Shown here one piece after another: positions 1-9,974 of a stretch of DNA of 21,919 nucleotides; positions within the stretch are counted from its first letter, which is position 1; every line of letters starts with the position of its first letter. This DNA is from Ophiothrix spiculata (taxonomy: Eukaryota; Echinodermata; Ophiuroidea; Amphilepidida; Ophiotrichidae). The position numbers and the translations under genes are program-made. The stretch lies in assembly GCA_000969725.1 (NCBI GenBank), contig JXSR01S059469.1; one strand, written 5' to 3'. Below the pieces are notes generated by a model. It saw only the letters and a program-made list of their open reading frames with translations, was not told the DNA's origin and did no database searches.

Positions 1-628
1 CTCTGGGATATAAGCAATATTTTAACCTAATAAAGCATAACTTTTATCATAAAATATCATAAAATTATTTATGAATTATTATTATCATATGAAAATATAA
101 AAAACATTCTTGAACATGAGGTGTGCTTTTTGTCATTTTATCTCACTGCATTGTTAATCTTTATCGAATCTTGAAAACTGTTTACGCTTAAATAATGGTG
201 AAATCGGCCCAAGTGTTTTTCAGCGGTCTTTACTTAAACAGTCGTAACCTTTGATCCTGAAGATTAAATTAGACCATTTAAGCTGCCTCTGGTAGCCAAT
301 TGAACAGCCTTTCATATAAAGGAAAGTGTGTGAATTCAACGATTTTATTTTCCTAATGATATCGCTAACAAGAATGTATAATTTTTTCTGGTAAAACCTG
401 TAGTTATAAAAGGTGTTTTATTTTAAATTGACATTGTAAATGACCTATGGGAAATTCCCAGGGTGCTAAAAACTGCACATGACAGTATAGGGAATTTTGG
501 TGGTAGAAAGAAACTTTTCCTGGGCCGGGTGATTTTTGAGCAGAAGTAAATTTTACTTGGTTGTGTTTGGATGAATTTTGTTTTGGTGATCTTATGCTGA
601 TGAATGAATTAAAGACCTTGTCTTTGGA
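1..628. other. unassigned AT-rich DNA
   Basis: I see no gene, RNA or mobile element that I can support here. Open frames on both strands are short and have no recognisable domain. The stretch is a little richer in G on the plus strand from about 480 to 600, just before the tandem repeat that starts at 629. Confidence 0.5.
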
Positions 629-742
629 GCGATATATTAAAGATGATTTTTGAGTAACCGATATATTGAAGATTATTTTGGAGTTAGCGATATTTTGGAG
701 AATCAATTTGGAGTTAGTGTAGTGATATATTGGAGAATTAAC
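629..742 (+). repeat. degenerate 29-30 bp tandem repeat, about 4 units
   Basis: Four consecutive units can be read: 629-657, 658-686, 687-716 and a partial, more diverged unit 717-742. Each starts with a GCGATATATT-like block and the first three end in TTTGAGTAA or TTTGGAGTTA. Units 1 and 2 are 29 bases and unit 3 is 30, so the period is not a multiple of three throughout. A short open frame crosses the array and ends at 889, but it shows no domain and its repeat-derived residues do not look like a conserved protein. I read this as a non-coding minisatellite, possibly within a transcribed leader. Confidence 0.7.
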
Positions 743-1402
743 AACGGCATGTGTGTTTTATATTTTGTAAAAGAGGATAATTTACACTCTGAAGCAAAAT
801 ATTTTATAAAGTCAAGAAGAAGACTGCTGTTACTGCTGGACTATTGTGTTGAAATCGCCGTTGGATTTTGTGAGAAACGATTCGGATAAAAACGTTTTCC
901 ACATGGATTCCTGGACTTGTTTTACTGCCAGCTTATACTCAAGATATTTGTGCTTCAGAGATTTTACAATTTCGGACTGTACCCAAAACGGATTATATAC
1001 TTTGGAAATATCCTAGGATCGCGCGGATTTCGCAGAGGAGTAAGTCATATTATGAAGAATTAAATTAAGCAAACAAATAAACTCTTCTAAGTTGAACTAA
1101 GAACAAACATTAAATTGTTTAGAAAGTTTAATATACAGTGTAATAATTTGTTTTATTTAAGAACCCGTGAGGTGATTTTGGCCTCGGTCATGTTAAATCT
1201 TTGCCATAACAAGATGGATGAATTTTCTTTTCAGTTGATCTTTATTTGTATTTATATTTATTATATTTATTTTTCCATGAGTTTTATTTTTCATTATATT
1301 TATAGTTACTTACAATCTCAGACCCTTAATCATTTACATAACACATATCGCAAGATACACTAGAAAAGGTAAGCCATTCATATAGATTAAAATCTATGAT
1401 TA
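743..1402. other. unassigned DNA
   Basis: No gene is supported. The stretch 880-1040 is less AT-rich than its surroundings and ends in GTAAGT at 1040, a good match to a splice donor. There is no open frame with an identifiable product leading into it. The part from 1200 to 1330 is simple AT-rich sequence. Confidence 0.4.
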
Positions 1403-1585
1403 TATATAATTACTAGATAAAAAATGCATCGCTATCAGTTCGCTTTCCTGTCATTATTTCTTTACCAGTTTTTAAATTCATGCTATTTTTATATTCCTTT
1501 TGGAAAAAAAACCTTTTAGTTTCATCGAAATATATCTATTTTTCGGTGATCTTTAAAAACGTGATGTATAAAATGATAAATTACG
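1403..1585 (+). repeat. dispersed repeat, copy 1
   Basis: This stretch aligns in direct orientation with 6849-7018. The best block is the first ~95 bases, which share a 17-base core, CTTTCCTGTCATTATTT, and the AATGCAT and TTCATG blocks around it. I judge that part near 78% identical; the rest is weaker but collinear and contains ATGTATAA and AAATGATA blocks. No inverted ends or target duplications are visible at either copy. It is most likely an old interspersed element, or a remnant of an ancient duplication. Confidence 0.6.
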
Positions 1586-1833
1586 CAGGCAAAGATGCCT
1601 ATATTATGTTTTAATAAAGATATATGGTCTAAAAAGTGCTGAATTACTTGAATATTTAACAAAAATAAATCTCCTTTATATGTTCTATGGGCAACGCTCA
1701 GACACATATTTGCTTGTAGCATTAATTTGGCTCAAGGTATGAAAATGAATCTTAACAATTTGCTTTATGTAGGTGATGAATCTTCATTCAAATATGAAAA
1801 AAAAATGTATGTTAAATATTATTTTGTCACCAG

Positions 1834-1983
1834 ATCGGAATACCTACCTTTAAGGAATTCTTCCCACGAAATGTTGTAGTCGACGTTATGACCGGTTTAT
1901 GTGCGTCTCCTGCCACTTGCAATCAAGATATAAAATCAGATCCAACCACTTACGAGGTTGTTACGGGAGTTAAAAGGAACTAA
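1834..1983 (+). other. possible terminal coding exon, 49 codons, unrecognised
   Basis: An open frame of 49 codons begins directly after TTTTGTCACCAG, a plausible splice acceptor, and ends at TAA 1981-1983. It begins I-G-I-P-T-F-K-E-F-F and ends T-G-V-K-R-N. Its GC content is visibly higher than the DNA around it, and the other two frames close early. I do not recognise the family. Against it: no upstream exon ending in the right phase could be found, the length could arise by chance, and the minus strand over 1935-2040 is also open for about 35 codons. It may be a last exon with 3' UTR to about 2080, or a fragment of a GC-richer repeat. Confidence 0.22.
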
Positions 1984-2373
1984 CCAAACATCATCATGGA
2001 CATGGTCTGGCGACAGGTTGTCGGTTAATTGCGGCTGAGTACATCAAATGTGATGTTAAGAATCCCTAAAAACTCTTTTAAGTTAATTTTATCTCAGCCA
2101 AGACCAAGTGATGCTTTAACGTTACACAATTTGTGTCTTGAATTAAATTAGTTCTGAATTGAGGTAAAAGGAAACAGGAAACAATTAAGGAGAGTGTATA
2201 AGAATCTGAGTTGGATAGAATAGCAAGTAGAGTGCATCCCGTAAGTATGCACTAATAGTGCTATACTGAGTGGGTAAATTAAAATTCTACTGATTATGTG
2301 ATCATCTGATTTTCTTCTTTTTTTTTCTTCGTTTTGTTTTATTATGTGCGTATCTATAAATGACAAAAATAAA
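1984..2373. other. unassigned DNA
   Basis: The part to about 2080 keeps the higher GC of the possible exon before it; the rest is AT-rich. There is a TTCTTTTTTTTTCTTC tract near 2315 and an A-run at 2371-2380 beside the telomere-repeat element. I see no gene. Confidence 0.4.
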
Positions 2374-2381
2374 AAAAAAAG

Positions 2382-2416
2382 GGAAAAAGTATACTTTAGG
2401 TCCCATCAAAAACTAT

Positions 2417-2454
<38 letters not shown>

Positions 2455-2590
2455 AACTAACCCTAACCCTAATCCTACACCCTAACCCTAACCCTAAACC
2501 TAACCCTAACCCTAAATTAAACCTAACCCTAACACTAACCCTAAACCCTAACCCTAAAATTATGGATGGGACCTAAAGTACACTTGGTCC
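2382..2590. mobile_element. inverted-repeat element carrying a telomere-like array (MITE-like)
   Basis: A 26-base left arm (2382-2407) is the reverse complement of the right arm (2565-2590) with only three mismatches; the shared core ACTTTAGGTCCCATC is perfect. Between the arms lie 157 bases made almost wholly of CCCTAA-type repeats. The flanks carry AAAAAAAG on both sides (2374-2381 and 2591-2598), which could be an 8-bp target duplication, but it is low-complexity and so weak. No coding capacity is present. Short inverted-repeat transposons with internal tandem arrays have been described in bivalves; this resembles that design with a telomere motif inside. It could instead be an interstitial telomere array flanked by a chance or secondary inverted repeat, but the arm identity argues against chance. 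Confidence 0.7.
2418..2557 (-). repeat. interstitial telomere-like (TTAGGG)n array
   Basis: About 17 CCCTAA units (TTAGGG on the minus strand) occur in 140 bases, many with an extra A or shortened to CCTAA, CTAA or CACTAA. TTAGGG is the common metazoan telomere unit. The array is internal and imperfect and sits between the inverted arms of the enclosing element, so it is not a chromosome end. Confidence 0.9.
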
Positions 2591-2666
2591 AAAAAAAGCT
2601 TTTAACCTTTAGGGCTAATATTTATTTAAAGCCTTATTATGTTTTATGTTCATCTAAATGCCACAT

Positions 2667-2704
2667 GTTCATTGTTAAACCTAAGGTTCATTGTTAAACC
2701 TAAT
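2667..2704 (+). repeat. 19-bp tandem duplication
   Basis: The 19-base unit GTTCATTGTTAAACCTAAG at 2667-2685 is repeated at 2686-2704 with only its last base changed (G to T). No function is apparent. Confidence 0.85.
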
Positions 2705-5700
2705 TTCATCTTACAACATTGTAACGGTGCGACCATAACCAATAGCCTTCAACAGGCATCTAATAATCAGGATTGGTGACATGATTAAATACCTGTCGTA
2801 TAATATCCTCATTAGCCTTTAGTTCCAAAATAAAACAACGAATTCTGAGATCGTTAGATTTTCGCCCTTCATGCTCTGTTTTCAGATACTACCTCCTTTC
2901 ATTTGCAAAATCTCATAATTATCTTAGTTAAGTCATTATCGTGTGAGAGCAACACCACATGTATTTTTTAAACACGGTGGTACATAAAATGCATTTAACA
3001 TTTTAAAATGACTCCATAATTCAAATTGGTTTGTATTTCCTGCTAGTTGAAAACTATTGGCAATTTTCTAAAGCTGAATTATAAGATCTAAATTTATTTC
3101 AAATGCATTTATTGGATTGAGGGAATATCATAAAAACAAACGTTGTTATATGGATGATCTATGGTATTAATGTGCTTATTCGTAATTTCCCGGAGACGTG
3201 AAGATCGCAAATATAGGCAGACAATATAACAACGGACATTGAGAATAAAAACATTAAGTGAGTGGTAAGAAATACAAAGGATTTTTTTCATTCATACTCA
3301 TAGGGGTGTGAAAAAGGAGGAACTTTGTATAAAAAGAGGAAGACATTACAATTTGAAAATGACAAAAATGGTCTGAAATGAAAGAAAAAATAGCAAGAAA
3401 GGGGTAATTTTACATTCATTTGAAAAGGTGAAACAAAATGTCAAAAGATGTTGAAGTACAACATGTTCTAAGGTCTTGTCCTGAAAAAAATATATTTGAC
3501 AGAAATCGAGATCTTTCATCTATAGGAAATTGCCAATACAAATATTTTTATTTGATAAAATTTTATGTCACGATAAAGAATTTTTATGACATCAAAGGGT
3601 GAATAAACGCATCCTATACTGACATTGTAACCTCGTTTAACTCAATTAAATAAAAATGTCAATTTTAGTTTCTTATAATCAGTAAGATGAGTAATAAAAT
3701 ATATTGAATGCTTGTTTATCGACTTCACATGTACTAATATTAACATGGAATATACGCTTAAGCGGCCAGCTCAGTCTAATTGGTATTTTAATATGTTCAT
3801 ATAAAAACCTCCCAACGTTCAGAAAAGGCAGGTGTGCTGCTGATAAATGAATCTTTTTCAGTCAATATAAGATTTTATGCTGGAAAAAGCTAACCATTTA
3901 CTTCCTATTCCCTACAGGGGTTTCACACACGATCCTTTTTGGACCCCAATATATATAATGATGAATCTATTGATATCTAATACCTTTATTGCAATGACAA
4001 AAAAAAATCGTTGACGAATAAACATTCGGGCAAATTGCATCATTTAAAGTTATGATTGGAAACGGTGCGTCGTTTCAATCCTAGGAACCTGTAGCATGTC
4101 TGATATAGTAATTATATGGATGTTATACCATGGCTATTACTAACAAGGGCTCTAGCCCGGATTTATTCTTTCAAGCCACAGGAACAAACTGTAACAATGT
4201 CCCTATACTATTTCAACTTGTTTGCATCATAACGTGCAAATGCCTGTTTTTTATAGCTTAGAACCTTCGGTCACTCCGATAGGATGACATGTTTGTATCT
4301 ATAATGTCCTAGTCTTCCCTGAGGCATGTGAAACAAAAGGACTGCCCGGTTGTTTTAAATAGACTATAACATATATGTATATACATTAAAAGAGAAAGAG
4401 AAACAATATCATCAACAATATTTTGTTTGCCAATCACAGGTGTAGAAACAAGATATTTATTAAATTTGAAACAATAACCCCCTTTCAAACGTTTTTTATT
4501 CGAAAAAGTAAAGTTGGTAAAGACTTTTTCTCCAATATTTCTCCACCATTCCTAATAGCGGGAGGATATGATATAAACAATTATTTAAAATGCTTTTGGA
4601 ACTATTTAAGTACACTATCCTGTAGTTTATTGGGCTAAACCTCTTTCGTGTGCTAAAGTGCGTACCCAAACAGATGTAAACACGTTATAAACAACGACGT
4701 TGTACACCCATGCATGTGACAGAATAACCAATTTGGTTTTAGTACGTTGTTATGTAGAAATTATGTCTCAGGAGGAACACCTTGACACAGTAATTTGCGA
4801 TACTTCCCCTCAGACAATGTTGTATTTGTATATTCACACACTTTTTAATGAGAGACAAACATACCTATTCTTGACAACAAAAAAATAACGGTAGGTGATA
4901 TATTGAATATTGTTGACGAGGATATTTTTTTTTTGTTTCATTTTTTCAGGGAGCTATTTTCACAACTAGTTTCAACAATGTTCAAACGTCAAAATTGTCA
5001 TGACAAGTTTCGTTCTTGAATGAGTTTTTTTTTTTTTTTTTTGCAGCAAAGCTAGTGGAGACACCGTACATTATTGTCACCAATTTTCATTGTCTGGAAA
5101 TATTTGGTTTATGAATTATGCAGCATCGACATGTTGATAAATTCATTCTGGAACACACTGTTACGGTGTACCATGAGGGCTATACAAACTTATTTCATCT
5201 CATTTATAAACTTGAAACATTGTTAGTGGTGGACTCAAATTAGCCTCTAGAGGGCTCATTGTTTTACCAGGAGTGGAGAAATCAGAAAAACGTGATTTCT
5301 AATCCCTAAATGTGAATAGTTTTCAGTAAAAAATGTGGGTCTCAAATCCTTAATACATAACATTTCTGATAGTAACAGCCAAATTTCATGAAATTTAAGT
5401 GCTTTTTTGTAAAATGCTACTTCGTGGTGAAAAAAATTGGTCTTGACACATAGAACGTGCACAGCCAATTGCAATACCACGGTCACAATTTTGGGCAAAT
5501 TTTGGGATATTTCAAGACCCGTTTTTCTCCCATAACTTCACCATTTATTTGCCGTTTCAGATTGTTGACCCCTCATTTTGAAGGGAATTGATATATCTTT
5601 CCATTTAACATCATTTTGTTTAAATTTTTTATGAACATGTCTAACATTGTTTGTATATGAAACAATTAAATACAAACATGAAATTTGTGTTGCTGTATTA

Positions 5701-6020
5701 AACGCTGTATATTCAGATAGTTGATGTTTTTCTCATTTTGCGGTATGTGACACTTTTTCTTGTCTGGTTTATTTTTTACCTATGATCACTAATGAAAACA
5801 TACACAACATACTAAGTGTTTATTGCGTATTTAATAGTGTGCCTACGGTTTAAGGGGTCAATTTGGAGGTGTGTGGACACTGGTGAGTAGCACTAAATGT
5901 CTCCCGGTATTTATAATAAATTTCCAACAAATGTTTATTAGGATGATCTGGCAAAATGTATGCTAATTATTCTTAGAATTTTATATCACGTAAGATTTCT
6001 GAAGATTTGACAGTGAATAT
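2705..6020. other. unassigned AT-rich DNA, 3.3 kb
   Basis: No gene, domain or mobile element is supported. Open frames at 4423-4638, 4700-4888 and 5256-5498 (minus) show no recognisable motif and AT-driven composition. Two pyrimidine-rich tracts ending in CAG (about 4925-4950 and 5026-5046) look like splice acceptors, but the sequence after each closes within about 25 codons. A small hairpin at 4054-4080 pairs GATTGGAAACG with CGTTTCAATC, with one bulged base. Confidence 0.45.
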
Positions 6021-6441
6021 GTGACCGTCCATCCCAAACCAGCCGTAAATGCCACCTCCTATCATGTTCACTTTTTTAATTATTTGCAAAAACTATGCTT
6101 TAAGGATTAAAATGACACCTTAATGAACTTCGCACGATTTCCAGAAGTCAAGTTATGGTCCGTCAAAGGTTGCCAGGGAGTAAAACTTATTACTGAGAAA
6201 AACGTTTTCTAAGATCAGCAAGCCCCATTTTTCTGTTGAATGTCTTAAAAATATGCAGATTTATTTCACATTTTCTATAATTTTCTTGCAATTAAACTTT
6301 GCTAGTATTTTATAGTAAGCACAAGAATTATGAATCTGTCAAAAAATCGATTTCGGCAAATTAAGACCTTTACATGTATTTTCACCTGTTGCGCAAAATG
6401 AAGTTTCTGGCATTTACGGCTCATACGGGCTGGTCAGCCAC
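6021..6441. mobile_element. degraded inverted-repeat element, 421 bp
   Basis: The left arm 6021-6054 pairs with the right arm 6408-6441. The innermost 14 bases (AGCCGTAAATGCCA) are a perfect inverted match, and the outer 20 match at about 12 positions, starting GTG on both ends. ATAT lies immediately outside each end and could be a 4-bp target duplication, although such a word is common in this DNA. The interior has no coding capacity. I infer an old non-autonomous DNA transposon; the family is unknown. Confidence 0.45.
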
Positions 6442-6848
6442 ATATTACATGAAACAGATAGCGATTCTCGAATAAATATAGAAAAGTGTTACGGTTACGG
6501 TACAATGAATGTTATTTTAATGGATATAAAGTAATGGTGTTCATCTTGAAAAAAAAAGGGAAACATACACCTTACAAAATCAGCGTCATTACAGACAAGT
6601 TTTATATACTATAGAGTCATCACGCCTTGATAGAGCATTAACCAACAAGAGACTTGAGTATATGTATGCGCGCACTATCGATGCTTAAGTTAAGTACACA
6701 AAGGTATCAAGAGCACTTAGCGAGAAGGCTCTTAGATGATTTGGCTCCGAAAGCAAATCACAATTACTAACATGATATCTACTTCAAAGTCTTTAATTTA
6801 TGCGTTTATTTTAGGAAGCAGGTTTTATGGGGAACTTGAAAAACCCTC
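6442..6848. other. unassigned DNA
   Basis: Nothing identifiable is seen. The stretch is AT-rich with no long open frame and no repeat pairing with the rest of the window. Confidence 0.4.
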
Positions 6849-7018
6849 TATATAATAACTAGATCAAAAGAATGCATACCCGTGCGCTTTCCTGTCATTA
6901 TTTCTTCATCGGGTTTTGAATTCATGAGATTTGTACATTCCACCATATGGAGATGAAATTACCACTTTAGGTTTCTTCAAGATGCACGTAATATACATGT
7001 ATAATGAAATGATATATC
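6849..7018 (+). repeat. dispersed repeat, copy 2
   Basis: This is the direct-orientation partner of 1403-1585. The strongest block is 6849-6941, which includes TAACTAGAT, AATGCAT and the core CTTTCCTGTCATTATTT. Beyond that the similarity is weaker but collinear. There is no coding capacity and no terminal structure. Confidence 0.6.
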
Positions 7019-7204
7019 TCAAATATCTATAAGGTCTTACGAAACTGCATGTTTGCTTGATGAAATTTGTTAAGTGTATACTTCATACATGTAGTTTATT
7101 CTAAGCAAACTGCAATATAACTTTCAAATAAAACAGATTCATGGAATTGTAACATGCGTGTAAACAATGCAACACGTATCTAAATTGTGTTAGCAGTCGC
7201 TTCA

Positions 7205-7297
7205 AAACTCAACCGGCGGTTGCGGTTCTGGGCGGTTCAACCGGAATAAACAATAGCCAACCGCCCAGAACCGGCAGACAACAGCCGGTTGAGATTT
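7205..7297. repeat. GC-rich palindrome / stem-loop
   Basis: The outer arms CTCAACCGGC and GCCGGTTGAG and the inner arms CGGTTCTGGGCGGTT (7223-7237) and AACCGCCCAGAACCG (7259-7273) are exact reverse complements, separated by small unpaired bases. The loop is about 21 bases (7238-7258). Outside the outer arms AAAA faces TTTT, lengthening the stem. The block is far richer in G+C than the surrounding DNA. It could be a fold-back transposon end-to-end remnant or a structured RNA element; I see no target duplication. Confidence 0.75.
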
Positions 7298-7931
7298 TAT
7301 CCCAAAAAATCAAAAAGTCTATTCCGCTGGACAATTGTCTACATTTGTATGGTCAAAATTAGACAAGTGTCTATCGTAATGAACGCTTTTCTGGAGAAAG
7401 TTCAGTTTGTAAGATTTTTTAAAAGCAATTTATATTTTATAATATTATAATACGTTTCTTGTGTTTGTTATATTTTGCAGTACATAACCATGACGTCAAA
7501 GGTGGTTCTTAGTATTATATATATATTTGAAAAACACTTGTTACCATTTTTTACATTTTTTCCCAAACTAGAAGTGGGATTTTTATTTTAGAGAGTTAAG
7601 TATAATTATGATTGAAAACATTCTAAAACTATTAAAATTATTGGTTTGAATGATTGTAAATGGAAAGAGATTCAAACAATATCCGGATTATATACAGTAA
7701 AATACCTAAATCTAATATATCGTGACCCAATTTCATCAACTTTTCTATTCCGTTCAACAGTTATTGTCGCTCAAAGCAAAACATCGGACTACATTCCGAT
7801 TAGGAATGTTTATTGTTATAATATTATGTAAAATATTTCATGTCAACCCGGATGAATTTTAGAAATTAAAAACCGGTTCTCGGCGTATTCTTCCAAACAC
7901 GAAAATAATACGTTAACCTTGATAACGATTT
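7298..7931. other. unassigned DNA
   Basis: AT-rich sequence with no supported gene. The frame at 7646-7831 has no recognisable domain. A single TGACGTCA word occurs near 7490; it matches a CRE-type site, but one 8-mer is not evidence of regulation. Confidence 0.4.
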
Positions 7932-7979
7932 AGTTTTTTTTTTTAATAAAATGCGTAACTGAACAATAGTCCATAAGGA

Positions 7980-8374
7980 TTAATTAATATTAAAATCTAG
8001 CATAAGCATCAATGCACTATGGTAGATATCTCCATGGCCTAATCCGTGGTTCACAGCAACAGGAAAACTGGATGGCAGGGTCAGAAGCCTTAAACACCCA
8101 TGCACCCTGCTCTTGAAGGATGAAACACCATTTTCAGAGATGTTGCCAACTACGTTATCTGGCAGGCTGTTCCAACTATGAACTGCAGTGTGGATAAATG
8201 TCCGGCCTGTGGAAACCGTTCTGGACACCGGTATTGCAAGAGCATGGCATGGCATTGATATGCTGGAACGGTTGGCTCTCCTGACAATATACGGCTGAAG
8301 AAGCGGAGCACGAAGGTCTGTCGGGCCTGAGTTGGTGTGAATCTTGTAGAGAACTGTAGCCGCTGCAACCTGGC
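7980..8374 (-). pseudogene. C-terminal segment of the LINE ORF, shifted frame
   Basis: After the frameshift near 8376 the reading continues in a new frame: QVAAATVLYKIHTNSGPTDL, then RRANRSS, then MPCHALAIPVSRT and HSWNSLPDNVVG, ending at 7980. This C-terminal tail follows the thumb region in jockey/CR1-type LINEs. The stretch upstream (8376-8529) is in the original frame and carries MEYASLAWMSASPTTLGLLD and IQKKALRVI, so the break is a single small indel between adjacent conserved blocks. Confidence 0.85.
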
Positions 8375-9497
8375 ATCTGATGTAGGGATGAGATGTTGAG
8401 TTTTGTTCTAGCTATGTCCACATCAACATCAATAACTCGAAGTGCCTTCTTCTGGATTGAGTCCAGCAGTCCAAGTGTTGTTGGGCTAGCACTCATCCAT
8501 GCCAGTGATGCATACTCCATTACACTTCACACTTGGGCCTTGTATATAGTTGCTCTACCTCTCCTATCTAACTTGTTAGCCACTCTCCTAAGAGCTCCCA
8601 GTTTCTGCCCAGCTCTAGAAGCAATGCCTGAGACATGTTTTGTCCAAGTCAGTTTACCGTCAACTGTGACTCCCAGTATTTCCAGGTCGTTCATCTCTCT
8701 CAAGGTTCTATTACCAAACTGAAGTTCAAGCCTGGTAGAAGCTCTTTTCCTGGAGATTGTCATAGCCTTACATTTTGATGGTTCAAATGTAACCTTCCAC
8801 CTCTCTGCCCAGATTCTCATGTTCTCTAGATCTCTATTTAGGCTGGTTGTAATGGCCTTAGGGTCATCAGTTGATTTGATCTCGCAGAACAGAGTTAAAT
8901 CATCTGCCTATAGATAGAGCTGGTTTTCACATTCCTCATTCAAATCATCTATGCAGACTGAGAATAGGAGAGGGACTAAAATTGATCTCTAAGGAACTGA
9001 AGCATAGATTGGTGAAGTACCGGATGACTGGTCAGATAAGACATCTTTGATGGATCAGTCTGTTAAGTAGCTTCTAATCCAGGTTAGCAGCTATCCACAC
9101 ACCCCTTTTCTGGTGAGTTTGAAGTAAAGGCCATTGTGCCAGACCTTTTCAAAAGCGCCTTTGATGTCCAGGACAATCAGACACACTTCATTCCCTCTAT
9201 CCAAAGAGTTGGATCACTGGGTGAGGACGGTTAGAATATCAGCCGTGCAGTGATGTGGTCTAAATCCAAACTGTTGGTTTGAAAGAAGGCCATTACCTAG
9301 GCAAAACTTCTGGAGCTGGTTGTTAATAGCAGCCTCCATGACCTTGCTGATGATGCTGAGCAGCAAAATAGGTCGGTGCATAGTTGGATTTGATTTTGTG
9401 TCTCTCTTGTGGATTGTTATGATACTGGCTGTCTCCCATTAAAAACAAAGCTGAAACAGCATGGAGAGCGGTCTTGCCAATTTTGCACTACACTCTT

Positions 9498-9974
9498 TCA
9501 AAACTCTTTCAACGGGATGTTGTCAGGGCCGGTGGCTTTATCCACTTGCAGGCTCCGCAAGAGTCTCCTTACATCTTTGACTTTGAAGGTAATCCTTACG
9601 ATGTTGCAGGTTGTTAAGAGTGGACAGTCTGGAGCAGGGTCGTCTGCACTGTTGAGTTGGCACTTGGCGGCAAAGGTCTGGCAGAACTTATGAGCCTTTT
9701 CTTTTGCTGTGGTGTAGACATGATATTGGTCTTTTAGCATTGTTGATTTACCAGACAGTGTGTTAACAGTGTTCCCCCACTTCTCGCTGCTATGGATACC
9801 ATCTGAGAGTTCCCTCTTCAATTTGTTGTGATACTCCTTACCGGCTTTCTTTTCAGCAAGGTTATATTCTTTTCTGGCTTCCGTGAATTTTGCCTTGTTG
9901 TCAATTATGTCGTTCCTTTTAAGATTCCTGAACAAACGGCAATTCTTCTTTGCTGCACATCTACAGCTATATTA
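9498..9974 (-). pseudogene. linker and start of reverse transcriptase domain of the LINE ORF
   Basis: This segment is in a frame different from the catalytic part. A stop (TAA, 9972-9974) bounds it upstream; beyond that, degraded coding similarity may run to about 10000. It is rich in K, R and E (for example EARKEYNLAEKKAGKEY), as is the region between endonuclease and polymerase in these elements, and ends with DKATGPDNIPLK, the conserved entry to the polymerase domain. The reading then jumps frame at about 9503 to VLKECSAKLARPLSMLFQLC. A TAA near 9440 follows, where a few conserved residues before WETASI also appear to be missing. Confidence 0.85.

Noticed and set aside
1031-1046. GTAAGT at 1040 as the donor of a coding exon
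   Set aside because: The frame before it closes at 889 and no open frame runs into the site, so only a non-coding exon would be possible, and nothing else supports one.
2418-2557. True chromosome end or CRISPR array
   Set aside because: The units are telomere-like but imperfect, and unique DNA continues on both sides. There are no spacer sequences, so it is not CRISPR.
4925-5046. Two strong-looking splice acceptors (pyrimidine tract plus CAG at about 4950 and GCAG at about 5046)
   Set aside because: The sequence after each closes within about 25 codons in all frames, and the T-runs are the kind of homopolymer common in this DNA.
5256-5498. 80-codon minus-strand frame as a gene
   Set aside because: There is no recognisable domain, composition looks AT-driven, and no promoter or splice context is visible; a frame this long is expected by chance in 22 kb.
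7484-7498. TGACGTCA as a CRE promoter element
   Set aside because: It is a single 8-base word with no adjacent gene or TATA/initiator context.
8150-8368. 72-codon minus-strand frame
   Set aside because: It overlaps the true C-terminal LINE frame (QVAAATVLYK onward) in another frame and has no similarity to the family.
8393-8722. 109-codon plus-strand frame as a gene
   Set aside because: It lies antisense to the conserved reverse-transcriptase thumb region, which explains why it is open.
9409-9693. 94-codon plus-strand frame as a gene
   Set aside because: It is antisense to the LINE pseudogene and shows no domain of its own.
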